NCBI GenBank assembly: GCA_938075455.1
Contig: CALJHN010000005.1
Coordinates: forward strand, 1-64,000
DNA from: an uncultured Flavobacteriales bacterium
GTDB taxonomy: Bacteria; Bacteroidota; Bacteroidia; Flavobacteriales_D; Parvicellaceae
Reading direction: 5' to 3'
Length of the DNA stretch: 64,000 bases
The translations under genes and the position numbers were made by a program. Positions 25,065 to 36,109 of the stretch are shown here, piece by piece. Position 1 is the first letter of the stretch, and each line of letters starts with the position of its first letter. The notes under the pieces were generated by a model. The model had not been told where the DNA came from and ran no database searches. It saw only the letters and a program-made list of their open reading frames with translations.

Positions 25065-27389
25065 TTATTTTTCTATAAAAAATATACTTTTTTCAACTCT
25101 ATATCCATTGTTGTCCACTACTATTATTTTTCTTTTCCCACTATATTTAGGAGAAATTTCAATTTTGTGATTCCCATTGGTTGTTCCAACGAAAATATCA
25201 TCTAAAAACCAATACAACGTGGCAGTTTCATTCTTGTGAACTGCATGAAAAACAACACGTCCTTTTTTACCCCCTAAGTCTTTTGGAATTAAAACAGAAG
25301 TATTTCCTTTAGGATATATAAAGTCAATAATTTTGTCGTTACCTTCTTCACATTCATCCAAAAAAGGAGGTAAGACCTTGTATTCAGGGTGTCTACGCTT
25401 GTAGTACCATTCCTCCAAAGCAGGAAGGGAAAACCAAGATTTTTCAATGGACTTATGTAAGGGATAACAATTGCTATTAATTCGAAATTTTTGAGTGCTG
25501 TCTAATTGAATTATTTTATGAAATGGGCAACTTTTTTGATGAATTCCCATTGCAGGAGCCATGATTGTAACTGTTTCTTTACAAGAATTAGTTGGTAAAA
25601 AGCCACTTTTTTTACATGTTTTAATTGGAACTAGTTTATCTGGGGTTTTAAACCAGCTGGTCTCTGGAAGTAACCTAAAGACATCAAACATTACAGGTGC
25701 AGCTTTTTTAACACCAGTTAGCCCTGGCCTCCCTTCACCGTCTGCATTACCTACCCAAACACCAACTATATATTCAGGAGTTGTTCCTATTGACCAAGCA
25801 TCTCTATGTCCAAAACTAGTCCCTGTTTTCCAGGCCACTTTTCTTGCAGAGCTAAATATTTTCCATGCGCCTTGTTCTAGCGGTCTTTTGGTTTCTGTTA
25901 TCATTTCGGCAGTTATAAATGCAGATTCTGCAGAAAGAAAAGGGTATTTTATAGAATTTTGCTTTTGGCTACTTATCGTTTTTAAATTTATTATTTCTTC
26001 GTTATTTCCTTTTTTTGCCAATTGGTAGTAAGCATTGCAAAGCTCCCATAGTGTACACTCTGCTCCTCCTAAAATTAGGGTTAGTCCATAATGATCAGGT
26101 CCTTTATTTATGCTTTTAAACCCTAAATATTTTAGGCGAGAGTGAAACTTCTCCAATCCATAATCTTGTAATAGCCTTACAGCCGGCACATTTAAAGACC
26201 TGTATAATGCTGTTTTGGCTGTTACTGCCCCATCGTATTTGCGGTCAAAATTTTCAGGTTGGTATTCTGCAATTTTTGTTGGCACATCTTTTATTAAAGT
26301 ATTAGGCAACAATTCTCCTTCTTCAATTGAAAAGCCATATAAAAAAGGCTTTAGAGTACTTCCAGAGCTTCTTTTAGACTGGATTAAATCTACTTTTCCC
26401 CCACAGTTGCTAGATGGGCAATTACTATTTCCCATATATGCTAAGACCTCTCCATTTTTAACATCAATAATTAAAATAGCTAGGTTGTCTATTTGCTCAT
26501 GAGAATATTGCTGGTAGTATTGTTCTCCAATCTCATTTACTTTTAATTGCAACTCTCTTTTAACTGTGCTTACAACCCTTTTCCCTTTGTTCCCACGGAC
26601 ACTTAAAAACTGTAACAAATGATTGGCATTTTGAGGAAGTCTTAGTGGCTTTTGTGGCAAAGGCTCTTCTATAGATAGATTATATTGAGTCTTGTCAATA
26701 TAATTTTTAGAGTAAAGTTTCTGAAGTAAAAAGTTTCTTTTTTTCAATAATTTAATTTGATTTTTACCTGGATAAATAAGAGAAGGAGCGTTCGGTAAAA
26801 CTGCCAATGTTGCTGCTTCAGCCCATGACAACAGGTGCGGAGACCTTCCATAATATCTCCAACTTGCAGCCTCTAATCCAACTACATTTCCTCCGAACGG
26901 AGCATTGGCTGCGTATAGAGAGAATATTTCTTTTTTAGAGTACTGTATCTCTATTTTTAAAGCTAGAATTAGTTCTATGGCTTTCTGCCAATAGGTCCTT
27001 TGTTTTCGTCTGGAAATTCTTATAAGCTGCATGGTGATAGTACTCCCACCACTTTTCACCTTTTCCGATTGCCAGTTTTGTCGGATAGCTCTTAAAAGAG
27101 ATAAAGGATTAAACCCAGGATGATAATTAAAGTATTCATCTTCAAATAATCTAATTGCTGTTTTAAACTTATAAGGAATACTATCTGATGGAGGAAACCG
27201 CCATTGTCCATCACTAGCTATGGTTGCAGAAAGTAATTCTCCATTTTCATCTTCGACAACAGTGGAATAGGGCTTTATCAAATCTCCTTCAGGATAAATA
27301 AACCAGAAGACAACCCCAAAAAAAACTATAAAAAAACTGAGAGATTTAATTTTTTTATTTGGATATTTTTTTGTGATTTTATTCTCCAA
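25065..27389 (-). CDS. pbpC: penicillin-binding protein 1C
   Basis: 774 residues. One N-terminal membrane helix; a GT51 glycosyltransferase domain with EDEYF and GGSTITMQLIR (about 50-225); a transpeptidase domain with SxxK in GSTLKPF, SLN in YRSLNVPA and KTGTS; and a C-terminal beta domain typical of PBP1C. It polymerises and cross-links peptidoglycan. The start codon is probably TTG at 27389, since no ATG lies near; it overlaps the end of the alpha-2-macroglobulin gene by 11 bases, so translation is probably coupled. Confidence 0.93.
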   Translation of the reverse strand: MENKITKKYPNKKIKSLSFFIVFFGVVFWFIYPEGDLIKPYSTVVEDENGELLSATIASDGQWRFPPSDSIPYKFKTAIRLFEDEYFNYHPGFNPLSLLRAIRQNWQSEKVKSGGSTITMQLIRISRRKQRTYWQKAIELILALKIEIQYSKKEIFSLYAANAPFGGNVVGLEAASWRYYGRSPHLLSWAEAATLAVLPNAPSLIYPGKNQIKLLKKRNFLLQKLYSKNYIDKTQYNLSIEEPLPQKPLRLPQNANHLLQFLSVRGNKGKRVVSTVKRELQLKVNEIGEQYYQQYSHEQIDNLAILIIDVKNGEVLAYMGNSNCPSSNCGGKVDLIQSKRSSGSTLKPFLYGFSIEEGELLPNTLIKDVPTKIAEYQPENFDRKYDGAVTAKTALYRSLNVPAVRLLQDYGLEKFHSRLKYLGFKSINKGPDHYGLTLILGGAECTLWELCNAYYQLAKKGNNEEIINLKTISSQKQNSIKYPFLSAESAFITAEMITETKRPLEQGAWKIFSSARKVAWKTGTSFGHRDAWSIGTTPEYIVGVWVGNADGEGRPGLTGVKKAAPVMFDVFRLLPETSWFKTPDKLVPIKTCKKSGFLPTNSCKETVTIMAPAMGIHQKSCPFHKIIQLDSTQKFRINSNCYPLHKSIEKSWFSLPALEEWYYKRRHPEYKVLPPFLDECEEGNDKIIDFIYPKGNTSVLIPKDLGGKKGRVVFHAVHKNETATLYWFLDDIFVGTTNGNHKIEISPKYSGKRKIIVVDNNGYRVEKSIFFIEK

Positions 27390-30300
27390 CAGTAGTTAAT
27401 TCTCCTCCGGATCTTACTACTTTAACCATCCCACCGGCTTTTCTAGAAAAATATTCGTTGTCATACATAGCTTCGCAGTAGGTAATTGGCAAGAAAAATT
27501 CTCCCATATAACTGGCATTAAGAATAATTCTGAATGTTTTCGTTTGCCCTTTAGATAGGTTGAAATAACTGTAAACGCGGTCGTCTCTAAAATCCTGAAA
27601 ATCTGGATGGTCTTTTAGATAAGAAGAAGAGACATTGCCCATTCTAGTATTTCTTATTTCCCAACCAGATGGGAACATTTGTGATAATGCCAGTTGCTGA
27701 AGATCAAAATAAGATGTGTTTTTAATTACCAATTCTGCCATAAAATCAGTTCCTTGTTCTAAAATGTAAGGACTTATTTTTTCACCTTTCATATTTATAT
27801 ACTTAATGCTCATAGAAAGATTATTCTCATCTTCAGTAATATTACCCTTTAGAGGGACGCCTGTATTTTTGACGTTTATAAAAATAACATCGCTTCCATT
27901 ATTGGTGATTTTAAGCTGGTTGTTTTCTTTATTAAGAGCCAAATCATCTTTATGAATGGGCATTTCACTTAATATTTTTGTTTTAGCTCCATTGTTAACT
28001 AGCTCATAATTTAATCCGTCTTGAGATATATTTCCGATAAACTTACTTAGACCTAGTAAAGAGTAAGCAGTTGTTTGGGTACTGTACCAGCTATTAGAAC
28101 TAAGTTGTTTTGCTATTGCATCAAATAACCTTTTCCCAGTTATTTTATCTCCTTGAATGGTCAATATTTCTAGAATCATTGCTTGGTCTCTCAAACCACT
28201 TCCATAAGAATAACGCATTTCTTGGTAGGGCTTAATATCTGTATTAAGCTTTGCAATAATATCATTTGCAATTTTTTCTTTTCCAATAAGTATATAAGCA
28301 CCAGCTAGTCTCCATAAAGCAATATTGGAGATATTTCCCATTTCTTTCATTCTATTCATTGCTCCTAAAGCAGGTTTTTCAGCTAAAGCAAGCGTATATA
28401 ATCTGTATGCTTGAATTAACTCATCAGATTCTTTACCATGGGGGTGCCTGTAAACGCTTCCATTTCTTTTCCAATTATTGGCTTGCTTCTTTTGGTATTT
28501 TAAAATTCCTTTTATTATCCCTTCTGGGACTGCATACCCTTTTATTTTGGCTTCAATTAAAAAATGCCCACCATAGTTAGTGCCCCAACTAGATGCTGAA
28601 GATTCCCCAGGCCAATAAGCAAACCCACCATTGGATACTTGAAAAGTTTTTAGTCTTTTGATTCCCGCTTTAACATTGGCTTCCAACTTATTTAGTTCGT
28701 CTTCTTTTAAGTCCATTACTTGAGACAAATACAACTGTGGAAATACTGAGGATGTAGTTTGTTCTATGCATCCGTGAGGATATCTAATTAAATATTTAAG
28801 TCTTTTGTCAAGATCTAAAGGAGGAACAGAGGAAACTTCAACAGATCCAGAATTTGTTCCATATATTCCAATAGGAGAGTAGTCCATACTCCAGCTCTGA
28901 CCCTTCTCTAAAGCAGTTAATTGAAATTCATCCACTTCAGGATTGGGAGTTCTAACCAATAATTCAATATTATGCTTTGCAGTATGTTTTCCAGAACTAA
29001 CGATCACTTCTACGGTTGCTTTTCCAGTTTTTTCAGGAACATTTAATGAGAAATTCACTACTTGATCGCTAACTTCGCTAAATTCTATAGACTTAGAACT
29101 ATTACCATTAATTATTAAAAGATCATTGGTTTTAATATCCACCCTCACATTTTTTATAGTAGGATCCATTGCAAAAACATTCACTGGAAGAGCGACGCTT
29201 TCTCCAGGGCTAATTACTCTTGGCAAGGTTGCCAAAACCATTAATGGTTTTCTTACTGGAGTAGTAACTTCTGCAGATCCGTAGCTATTATTTTGTCCAG
29301 CTATTACCATTGTTCTTACTGAACCTACATAATTAGGCATTCGTATGGTGTGTTCATTTTCAGAATTTTCATCTAAAATAAAAGGACCTAAATACATTAC
29401 TATCGGCTCGAACCTGTTTACTTTAGAGCTTTCTTTTTCCTTTCCTTGCTCATCACCTCCAATAGCCAAAAGACCAGCCATTTCACCTTTATTAGCGCTA
29501 ATTACGTATTTGTACATGTCCCACGTTTTTACGCCAAGAGCTTCTTTGGCGTAAAAGTAATTCCATGGCTTTGGAGTTTTAAAACCAGTTAAATCCAACA
29601 ATCCTTCATCAACAACTGCAATTGTGTAGGTCATTGATTTTCCTTTAATCTCACTAACATTGACCTTAAAATCAGATTCTGGTTCTATTTCTTTTGGCAT
29701 TTTAATAACTGGCTCTAAAATGGTTTCAGAATTCACAACTTTAATAGATTCAATTCCGTATAGTCGCATAGGAAGATCATTTTCCTTGCTACTGTGTGGC
29801 TGAATCATAGCAATGTGAACATATACATTTGGACTCATCTCTGCAGTTACTTCAAAACTGATTCCGTTTTTTGAATCTTCACTATTTGCCCAAAAACTAT
29901 TTACAACTCCGGAAGCAGATTCTATACTTATAAGTGCTCTTCCAACTTCAAATTCTGGAATTTTTACCTCGACTTCATCGCCTACTTCGTAAGACTTTTT
30001 GTCTAAGGAAAAAGACAACATCTCTGCACCAGCGCTGTTGTCCCCACCGCCTCTATTCCACCAGCCGCTATAAGTTACATAAAATATTTTCCCTGTACTA
30101 TGGCCAGAAGCAGGGTCTGTGATTTTTATTAATTTTCTACCATAAAGATTTTTATTAAACTCTAATGAATAATTTGCTTTTCCATTTCTAGTGCTAACTG
30201 TTCCGCTATAAATTAGATTCTGGCTTCTGTTGGAAACATAACTTGCAAGATCATTGTAATTACTTCTTTCCCACCACCATCTCCATCTAATATCAAATAC

Positions 30301-32964
30301 CTCCACCAAAAGATTGTCTCTGTCAATTGGATTTCCGTCCTTATCAACGGTGACAATAGGAATAAGATTTTTTTCGTTGGAGAAAATTGCTCCATTCCAT
30401 CCTTTTCCTTCGGGAACTCTTACTCCCACATAGCTATCAAAGGGAGAATATTGAATAGAAAAGTTATCTACACTAAAGTCTCCACCTTCTTCAAAAACAC
30501 GAGTGCTAAAGTTGGCTTTTAACATTCCGGGCGCGTTCGAACTCACATTAATTTTAGGATTAAATGAAACATGTCCTTTTTCGTTAGTAGAGCCGACGAA
30601 AACAGTTTGGTTATTGGAACTAAAGTTTTTGGAAGGATCGTCAAAAAGATAGCTGCTAAAATCTTCAAATGAAGTTCTGCCGCTAGTTAGGCTCATTTGA
30701 ACATTTGTTTTTAGGTTTTTAGCGGTTGCTCCGTGAAGCCAGTTTACTTGAATACTGCCTTCTTTTTTATCTTCATAATTAATTATTTTTTTTCCGTTAA
30801 AATCTACTTTTATCTTAAGTCTATTAGGTTTTACAGTTTCCACTTTAACAATTTGGCTAAAGACAGATCCTCCAACCGTTACTTGGGCTCGCCAGTTACC
30901 AGTTTTGTCACTACTTTCTGTTACGGTTCTAAAGTCATAAAACCCATTGATACTGTGGGTACGAACTTTTTTATTTCTAACCTTATTATCAGGACCAAAT
31001 AATTCAAAAACTACAGGCTGGTCTGCTGGTAGCAGCTGATTTTTATCTTCTAATATAAAGGATAGAAAAAGAGAATCTCCTGGTCTCCAAACCCCTCGTT
31101 CGCCATAGATATAGCCCTTAACCCCTTTTTTTAGTCGTTGACCGCTTACATTAAACATACTTAAGGACAGAGAATTACCATCGTCTAATTTCAAATAACC
31201 CCTTTCTTCTCCCATTTTTGCAACAAGAAGGAAAGGTTTTTTGCTAATATCGATTTCCACCATTCCATTATCATCTGTATTTGAAGTACCAATTAATTGG
31301 TTTTGGTAGTCAAATATTTCTACCGAAACGCCGCTTAGGGGGTCTGTAGTTTTTAAGTCTGTTATGTAGGCGTTTAACGAATTTCCCTCTGCATTTTTAG
31401 CTATTATCCCTAGGTTAGATGCCAAAACATTGGTAGCTATTATTCTATTTCTATTTTGGAAATATGCGTTTTTACACGGGTTGTCTTTTTCACTCCAATA
31501 ATTATAAGAATAACTGTAGTCAATATCACTGTAGTACTGTCCAGGTTGGTCAAAAGTTCTTAAATCTAGGTCATTTACTTTGTATTCTATTGAGTTTTCA
31601 TCCCCATTATTGTCCTTGCATTGATACAAAGACTGGCTTTTATCGAAACTAATTACTACTCTGTAAATAGCGCCTTTTTCTACATTAATCATTGAAGCAA
31701 GGTCTAGAGTGAAGGTATTCCATTTGCTGTAATCAACCGGTTCTTTACTTACCAAGTCAATCGGTTTTTTAAAAACAATATTCCCTACACGATTAATTTC
31801 AGAGTAACCATTGTAATGGTTGTTTTGGAAAAACTGCGCTATATTTTTTTCAAAAATTCTTATAATTTTTACGTTAACCGCTCTTAGGCTAACTGCTCTA
31901 AAGGGAAAGATTAGCCCATCTGTAGATGGTAAAATAACACCTTGCCCAACTTGTTCTATACCGGGTTTTATGTTTTCAAAAACTACTTGTTTGGCAAATG
32001 TTTTATCTAGTGATTTTCCTATAGAATTTTGAATTTGTTGTCCAACAGTTATTAAGTTGTTGCCAATAAATGCGCTATTTCCATATACGTGGATATCATT
32101 TCCTTCAATTGAGTACCTAAACTTCCCTTTGAATTTATCTAATGTTATTAATCCATTTAGATTTTGATTTTTCTTAATAGGGTCTGAAAAATGAAGGATT
32201 ATTTCTTGATTGGGGTGGTTGTTAATAGTGTAGTCAATAAGTTTGAAATCGTCTAAAGCAGGTATAGTAATTGTTTTGTTACCGCTATTTTCTCCACCAA
32301 TAGTTTTACCATCCCAAGAAATTTGAAATGTACTTTCTTGAGCAGATCTTTTAATTCCTTTTATGCAGTAACGAAAATTATTTTCAATTTCTGCTGTTTC
32401 CCATTTTATTTCTAACGGTCTACCATTTTGAGTTGCTTTTAAAACCGTTTGAACTTTATCCAAGTCTGCATAATCTGCAGTTTTAATTACACCATTATAG
32501 ACTACATCTTCGTAGTCATTTTCGTTGGCCTGTTGTATGCCTATAAATTCTGTAAAAACAGCCTGTTGTAAAGTAATAAAACTGAAATTAAAATCTGGCA
32601 GATTAGAATTTTTAAAAAGTTTATCTACAAAAAAGGTAACATCAAATTCACTTCCAGAAGTCAATAATTCATTGGGAATAAATTCTAAGGTGGTTTCATC
32701 TACCCAGTTATTTACTCCTTTTACATTAGGACTTAACGAAAACAAATCTTTATTTACCGATTCTTCTCTAAGGTCTAAAGAAACAGGGTCCATAAACTTT
32801 ACGGTAATAGAATTGTTATTAGATAATACTCCAGCAGAATATCCAGAAATTAGTTCTGTAAATTGACTTTTAGGCGTATTAATTTTTTTATTGGAGCAAC
32901 TATTTACCAATACAACAGAAGCAATAATTAGAACTAATAAAAAGGAGGATTTAAATATTTTCAT
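27379..32964 (-). CDS. bacterial alpha-2-macroglobulin family lipoprotein
   Basis: 1,861 residues. A lipoprotein signal (lipobox VNSC, Cys23) anchors it in the periplasm. MG1-like and repeated macroglobulin domains run through the first 1,100 residues, with VKGYIYGERGVWRPGDSL as a typical link region; the thioester motif CIEQ appears in YPHGCIEQTTS (about residue 1,375), followed by the helical complement-like domain and a receptor-binding-like C-terminus. These proteins trap proteases that breach the envelope, working beside PBP1C, the overlapping downstream gene. Confidence 0.93.
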   Translation of the reverse strand: MKIFKSSFLLVLIIASVVLVNSCSNKKINTPKSQFTELISGYSAGVLSNNNSITVKFMDPVSLDLREESVNKDLFSLSPNVKGVNNWVDETTLEFIPNELLTSGSEFDVTFFVDKLFKNSNLPDFNFSFITLQQAVFTEFIGIQQANENDYEDVVYNGVIKTADYADLDKVQTVLKATQNGRPLEIKWETAEIENNFRYCIKGIKRSAQESTFQISWDGKTIGGENSGNKTITIPALDDFKLIDYTINNHPNQEIILHFSDPIKKNQNLNGLITLDKFKGKFRYSIEGNDIHVYGNSAFIGNNLITVGQQIQNSIGKSLDKTFAKQVVFENIKPGIEQVGQGVILPSTDGLIFPFRAVSLRAVNVKIIRIFEKNIAQFFQNNHYNGYSEINRVGNIVFKKPIDLVSKEPVDYSKWNTFTLDLASMINVEKGAIYRVVISFDKSQSLYQCKDNNGDENSIEYKVNDLDLRTFDQPGQYYSDIDYSYSYNYWSEKDNPCKNAYFQNRNRIIATNVLASNLGIIAKNAEGNSLNAYITDLKTTDPLSGVSVEIFDYQNQLIGTSNTDDNGMVEIDISKKPFLLVAKMGEERGYLKLDDGNSLSLSMFNVSGQRLKKGVKGYIYGERGVWRPGDSLFLSFILEDKNQLLPADQPVVFELFGPDNKVRNKKVRTHSINGFYDFRTVTESSDKTGNWRAQVTVGGSVFSQIVKVETVKPNRLKIKVDFNGKKIINYEDKKEGSIQVNWLHGATAKNLKTNVQMSLTSGRTSFEDFSSYLFDDPSKNFSSNNQTVFVGSTNEKGHVSFNPKINVSSNAPGMLKANFSTRVFEEGGDFSVDNFSIQYSPFDSYVGVRVPEGKGWNGAIFSNEKNLIPIVTVDKDGNPIDRDNLLVEVFDIRWRWWWERSNYNDLASYVSNRSQNLIYSGTVSTRNGKANYSLEFNKNLYGRKLIKITDPASGHSTGKIFYVTYSGWWNRGGGDNSAGAEMLSFSLDKKSYEVGDEVEVKIPEFEVGRALISIESASGVVNSFWANSEDSKNGISFEVTAEMSPNVYVHIAMIQPHSSKENDLPMRLYGIESIKVVNSETILEPVIKMPKEIEPESDFKVNVSEIKGKSMTYTIAVVDEGLLDLTGFKTPKPWNYFYAKEALGVKTWDMYKYVISANKGEMAGLLAIGGDEQGKEKESSKVNRFEPIVMYLGPFILDENSENEHTIRMPNYVGSVRTMVIAGQNNSYGSAEVTTPVRKPLMVLATLPRVISPGESVALPVNVFAMDPTIKNVRVDIKTNDLLIINGNSSKSIEFSEVSDQVVNFSLNVPEKTGKATVEVIVSSGKHTAKHNIELLVRTPNPEVDEFQLTALEKGQSWSMDYSPIGIYGTNSGSVEVSSVPPLDLDKRLKYLIRYPHGCIEQTTSSVFPQLYLSQVMDLKEDELNKLEANVKAGIKRLKTFQVSNGGFAYWPGESSASSWGTNYGGHFLIEAKIKGYAVPEGIIKGILKYQKKQANNWKRNGSVYRHPHGKESDELIQAYRLYTLALAEKPALGAMNRMKEMGNISNIALWRLAGAYILIGKEKIANDIIAKLNTDIKPYQEMRYSYGSGLRDQAMILEILTIQGDKITGKRLFDAIAKQLSSNSWYSTQTTAYSLLGLSKFIGNISQDGLNYELVNNGAKTKILSEMPIHKDDLALNKENNQLKITNNGSDVIFINVKNTGVPLKGNITEDENNLSMSIKYINMKGEKISPYILEQGTDFMAELVIKNTSYFDLQQLALSQMFPSGWEIRNTRMGNVSSSYLKDHPDFQDFRDDRVYSYFNLSKGQTKTFRIILNASYMGEFFLPITYCEAMYDNEYFSRKAGGMVKVVRSGGELTTVGE

Positions 32965-33227
32965 TGAAAGAATTTGTGATTTATTGTTTTCTTGTTGCTA
33001 GTAAAGTTACTTAAATTATAACTTTTTTAGTGATAATTATTATGAGAAGAATTTTAAGACTTTTTTTGAAAGTAGAGTAAAGTTTTTCGTTATTTTAATG
33101 TCAATTAGACCATATTATATAATTAATTTTAAAGTTTGGCTACTTAAAAATCCTCAGATAAAATTTCATAACTTATATAAGGGTGCAACATTAATAAAAT
33201 TGTGATATATAAAAATATTTGGCTTAA

Positions 33228-36098
33228 TTATTTATCGTTCTTTGATTCTATCATTTTCATAAGTTTCTCTATTTGAATTTGTTGTTTTTTCAATTCTTTT
33301 TCTTGTGATTTAACTAGCTCAGAAAGCGCTTGAATGCCAACAATAGAAACACCTGCTACATCGTAAGTTGCAATCATAGTATTATCTTTCCCTCCAAGAT
33401 TAAATTCTTTATGAAATTCTTCTGCATAAGGGCCAATTCTTTTAATATTATCTTCTTCGCAAGTATAATTCCATCTTTCCAGATTTAAATTGTTTATCCT
33501 TTGAAGAATATCTTGCTTATCTAAATTTTCAAAATTTTCTTTTTTAGATTTACTGGAAACATTTGAAAGGATTCCACCAGCATTCATGTAAGCAGAATAA
33601 TACCCATTAACAGAAAAATATAAGTTTGTATAATTTGTTTTTAAAGTTGGGTAATTATTTGTTGGATATCCAGGAAGAGATCCGTTAGCTGTTGTGATTG
33701 CCAAGTATCCTCTCCCTCCAGAGTTTGCAATGATTCCAGCACCTGATGTAGTCATAATATTACCATTCACCTCTAATTTAGCACCGGGACTCGTCGTTCC
33801 AATACCTACATTTCCTCTGTAATAATGCTTTCCTCCATTAGCATCAGGAGTGAAAAAGTAATCATCTTGGTTATTTTCACTTATGAAGTGAACTACCTTT
33901 GAAGTCGATCCATCGTTGTTGTAATCTGCAACTTTTAATAAAGTACCATTAAGGTCATGATCACCACCAACGTATAAAAGTGCAGGATCTAAACCTGTAG
34001 GAATATCACTATTATTACTTCCTATATGAATTTTACTAGGAGTCCCGTCTTGAGCATATCCACCCATTAAAAGATTACCAGTAATTCTAGTATTTCCAGT
34101 TACCTCAAATTTTGCAGAGGGATTAGTAGTTCCTATGCCAATGTTGCCAGAATTGGTAACAGTCAAAAGATCTCCACTACCTAATAACCAACCTGAAGAT
34201 ATTTTGAATTTATCACTATCAGAATTATCAATGCCCATAGAATAAGAATTACCACTAGGAACGTTTAAGAAAAGGAAAGGATCTCCAGCTGTTGCACCAC
34301 CATTATATATTGACATTATAGAATGACTATTAGCACTGTTAGATGTATTTTCAATCTCTAATCTAACCTGTCCTCCGGGATTAGATTTTGATAGAGAAAA
34401 ATCTCTTGTAGGACTACTTGTTCCAATACCAACCTTGCCACCATTTGGATTTAGTAATATATCGTAAAAAGAACTTCCATTTATATGACTCCCTTGTAAA
34501 TAAGATTTTCCACTATATAATGTCCCTATATTTAAGCCCCAATAATTTGGAGTTGATCCTGTTACACCATGACCTAAGACAAGTGTTGTTGTAGCATTTC
34601 CACCATAGGCATTAGGTATTGTATTCCCCTCGGAATTGTTTGAGATGTCATTTGTTACATTTAATGTTGCTCTTGGCGAAGTAGTCCCAATACCAACATT
34701 TCCATTTCCAGAAATCCGCATCACTTCTTGTGTATTAGAAAGTAAAGACCCTGAGCTTGAACCTAAAGTATAAAATTGAATAGGCCTACCATTTGCCGCC
34801 ATTAATTGAAGACCTCCATTATTAGTACCACCTTCATTTCTATCTGCTTGTATTGCAGCTTCTTCTGCGCTAGCATTATTATAACCAAAAGTTATTCTTT
34901 TAGCATCATTTGCATCATCCCCGTTAATAAATATTCCATCATTATTAGTTGTCACATCTAGTTGTAATTTTTTAGTTGGAAAAGTTGTCCCAATACCAAC
35001 GTTGCCTAAAGGTCTATAAACATTAACTCCAGATTCTGTCCAATAATTTGTAGCATCTGATCCATCAGCACCGTCTAGTCCGTCAATTCCTGGTGCTCCA
35101 TCAGCTCCTGCTGGCCCAACTGGACCTGGATCACCTTTGTCACCCTTCAATCCTTGAATACCTTGCGCTCCTTGGGGGCCTGTAGCACCGTCTTGTCCGT
35201 CAATACCATTTAAAGAAGCTAACCATTGACTTTCTAATCCTATGGTACTATCTTCAGCAAAAGCAAGCTGATAAGCTGATAGTCCATTATCCCCTTGTAT
35301 ACCTTGAGGCCCAATAGGCCCACCAGATGGCCCTTGTGGCCCAATGGGCCCTTTTAAAGAAGCTAACCATTGACTTTCTAACCCTATGGTACTATCTTCA
35401 GCAAAAGCAAGCTGATAAGCTGATAGCCCATTATCCCCTTGTATTCCTTGCGGTCCTGTGGCACCGTCTTGTCCGTCAATACCATTTAAAGAAGCTAACC
35501 ATAGAATTTCGGTTCCAATTGTACTATCTGCTGCAAATGCAAGTTGATAGGCCGATAGCCCATTATCACCTTGAGCCCCTTGTGGACCGATAGGACCAGT
35601 TAGTCCAGTATCCCCTTTTGGTCCTTGAATTCCCTGTGGACCAATAGGACCTGCAACTCCTGTATCGCCTTGTGGTCCTTGTGGCCCTGCACCGTTACCT
35701 GATGTCTTTGCATAAAGCGCATAAGGAACACTCATCAATTGACTTGTCCCCATAACATAATAGTTACTACCGCCAGATGCATCAATCGCTGTCTCTATAA
35801 AATAAGTTCCATTGGCCCAATCTATGATTGTAAAATCATCTGTGGAAGTTCCTGTTCCAATCTCTAGGTTTACCAAACCATAAGAGTTGGTTGTTGGAGA
35901 AAAAGTTTCAGTGTAAATAACAGTTCCACCTACAGATCCTTGTTGGATTGTTAGCTGTATTCCAACTGCCTGATTAACTAAAATTGCATTTGATGCGTCT
36001 CTAAGAACTGCTTGGTATTTAAAACCTTCTGGAGCTTGACCATAGGAAAGTAAGACCATAAAAGCACTTGTAATAATGGACAGTAATATCTTTTTCAT
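33228..36098 (-). CDS. collagen-like/tail-fibre-like surface protein with S74 chaperone domain
   Basis: 956 residues. Signal peptide (to about 21) and an APEGFKYQAVLRD domain typical of flavobacterial cell-surface proteins; collagen-like GPQGPQGDTG/GPIGPQG repeats from about 135 to 345, interrupted by three copies of a 28-residue module with DNGLSAYQLAFA; then five VGIGT-type repeats of phage-tail-fibre style; finally an intramolecular chaperone (Peptidase_S74) domain starting near SSKSKKENF and ending in a coiled coil. The S74 domain probably trimerises the fibre and cleaves itself. It is encoded 11 bases after a T9SS-domain protein, likely as an operon. Confidence 0.88.
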   Translation of the reverse strand: MKKILLSIITSAFMVLLSYGQAPEGFKYQAVLRDASNAILVNQAVGIQLTIQQGSVGGTVIYTETFSPTTNSYGLVNLEIGTGTSTDDFTIIDWANGTYFIETAIDASGGSNYYVMGTSQLMSVPYALYAKTSGNGAGPQGPQGDTGVAGPIGPQGIQGPKGDTGLTGPIGPQGAQGDNGLSAYQLAFAADSTIGTEILWLASLNGIDGQDGATGPQGIQGDNGLSAYQLAFAEDSTIGLESQWLASLKGPIGPQGPSGGPIGPQGIQGDNGLSAYQLAFAEDSTIGLESQWLASLNGIDGQDGATGPQGAQGIQGLKGDKGDPGPVGPAGADGAPGIDGLDGADGSDATNYWTESGVNVYRPLGNVGIGTTFPTKKLQLDVTTNNDGIFINGDDANDAKRITFGYNNASAEEAAIQADRNEGGTNNGGLQLMAANGRPIQFYTLGSSSGSLLSNTQEVMRISGNGNVGIGTTSPRATLNVTNDISNNSEGNTIPNAYGGNATTTLVLGHGVTGSTPNYWGLNIGTLYSGKSYLQGSHINGSSFYDILLNPNGGKVGIGTSSPTRDFSLSKSNPGGQVRLEIENTSNSANSHSIMSIYNGGATAGDPFLFLNVPSGNSYSMGIDNSDSDKFKISSGWLLGSGDLLTVTNSGNIGIGTTNPSAKFEVTGNTRITGNLLMGGYAQDGTPSKIHIGSNNSDIPTGLDPALLYVGGDHDLNGTLLKVADYNNDGSTSKVVHFISENNQDDYFFTPDANGGKHYYRGNVGIGTTSPGAKLEVNGNIMTTSGAGIIANSGGRGYLAITTANGSLPGYPTNNYPTLKTNYTNLYFSVNGYYSAYMNAGGILSNVSSKSKKENFENLDKQDILQRINNLNLERWNYTCEEDNIKRIGPYAEEFHKEFNLGGKDNTMIATYDVAGVSIVGIQALSELVKSQEKELKKQQIQIEKLMKMIESKNDK

Positions 36099-36109
36099 AG
36101 TAGTTGTAT

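Noticed and set aside
33228..36098. Tail-fibre and S74 domains as evidence of a prophage
   Set aside because: The protein has a secretion signal, follows a T9SS-domain gene and has no phage genes around it; such proteins are common surface proteins in Flavobacteriia.
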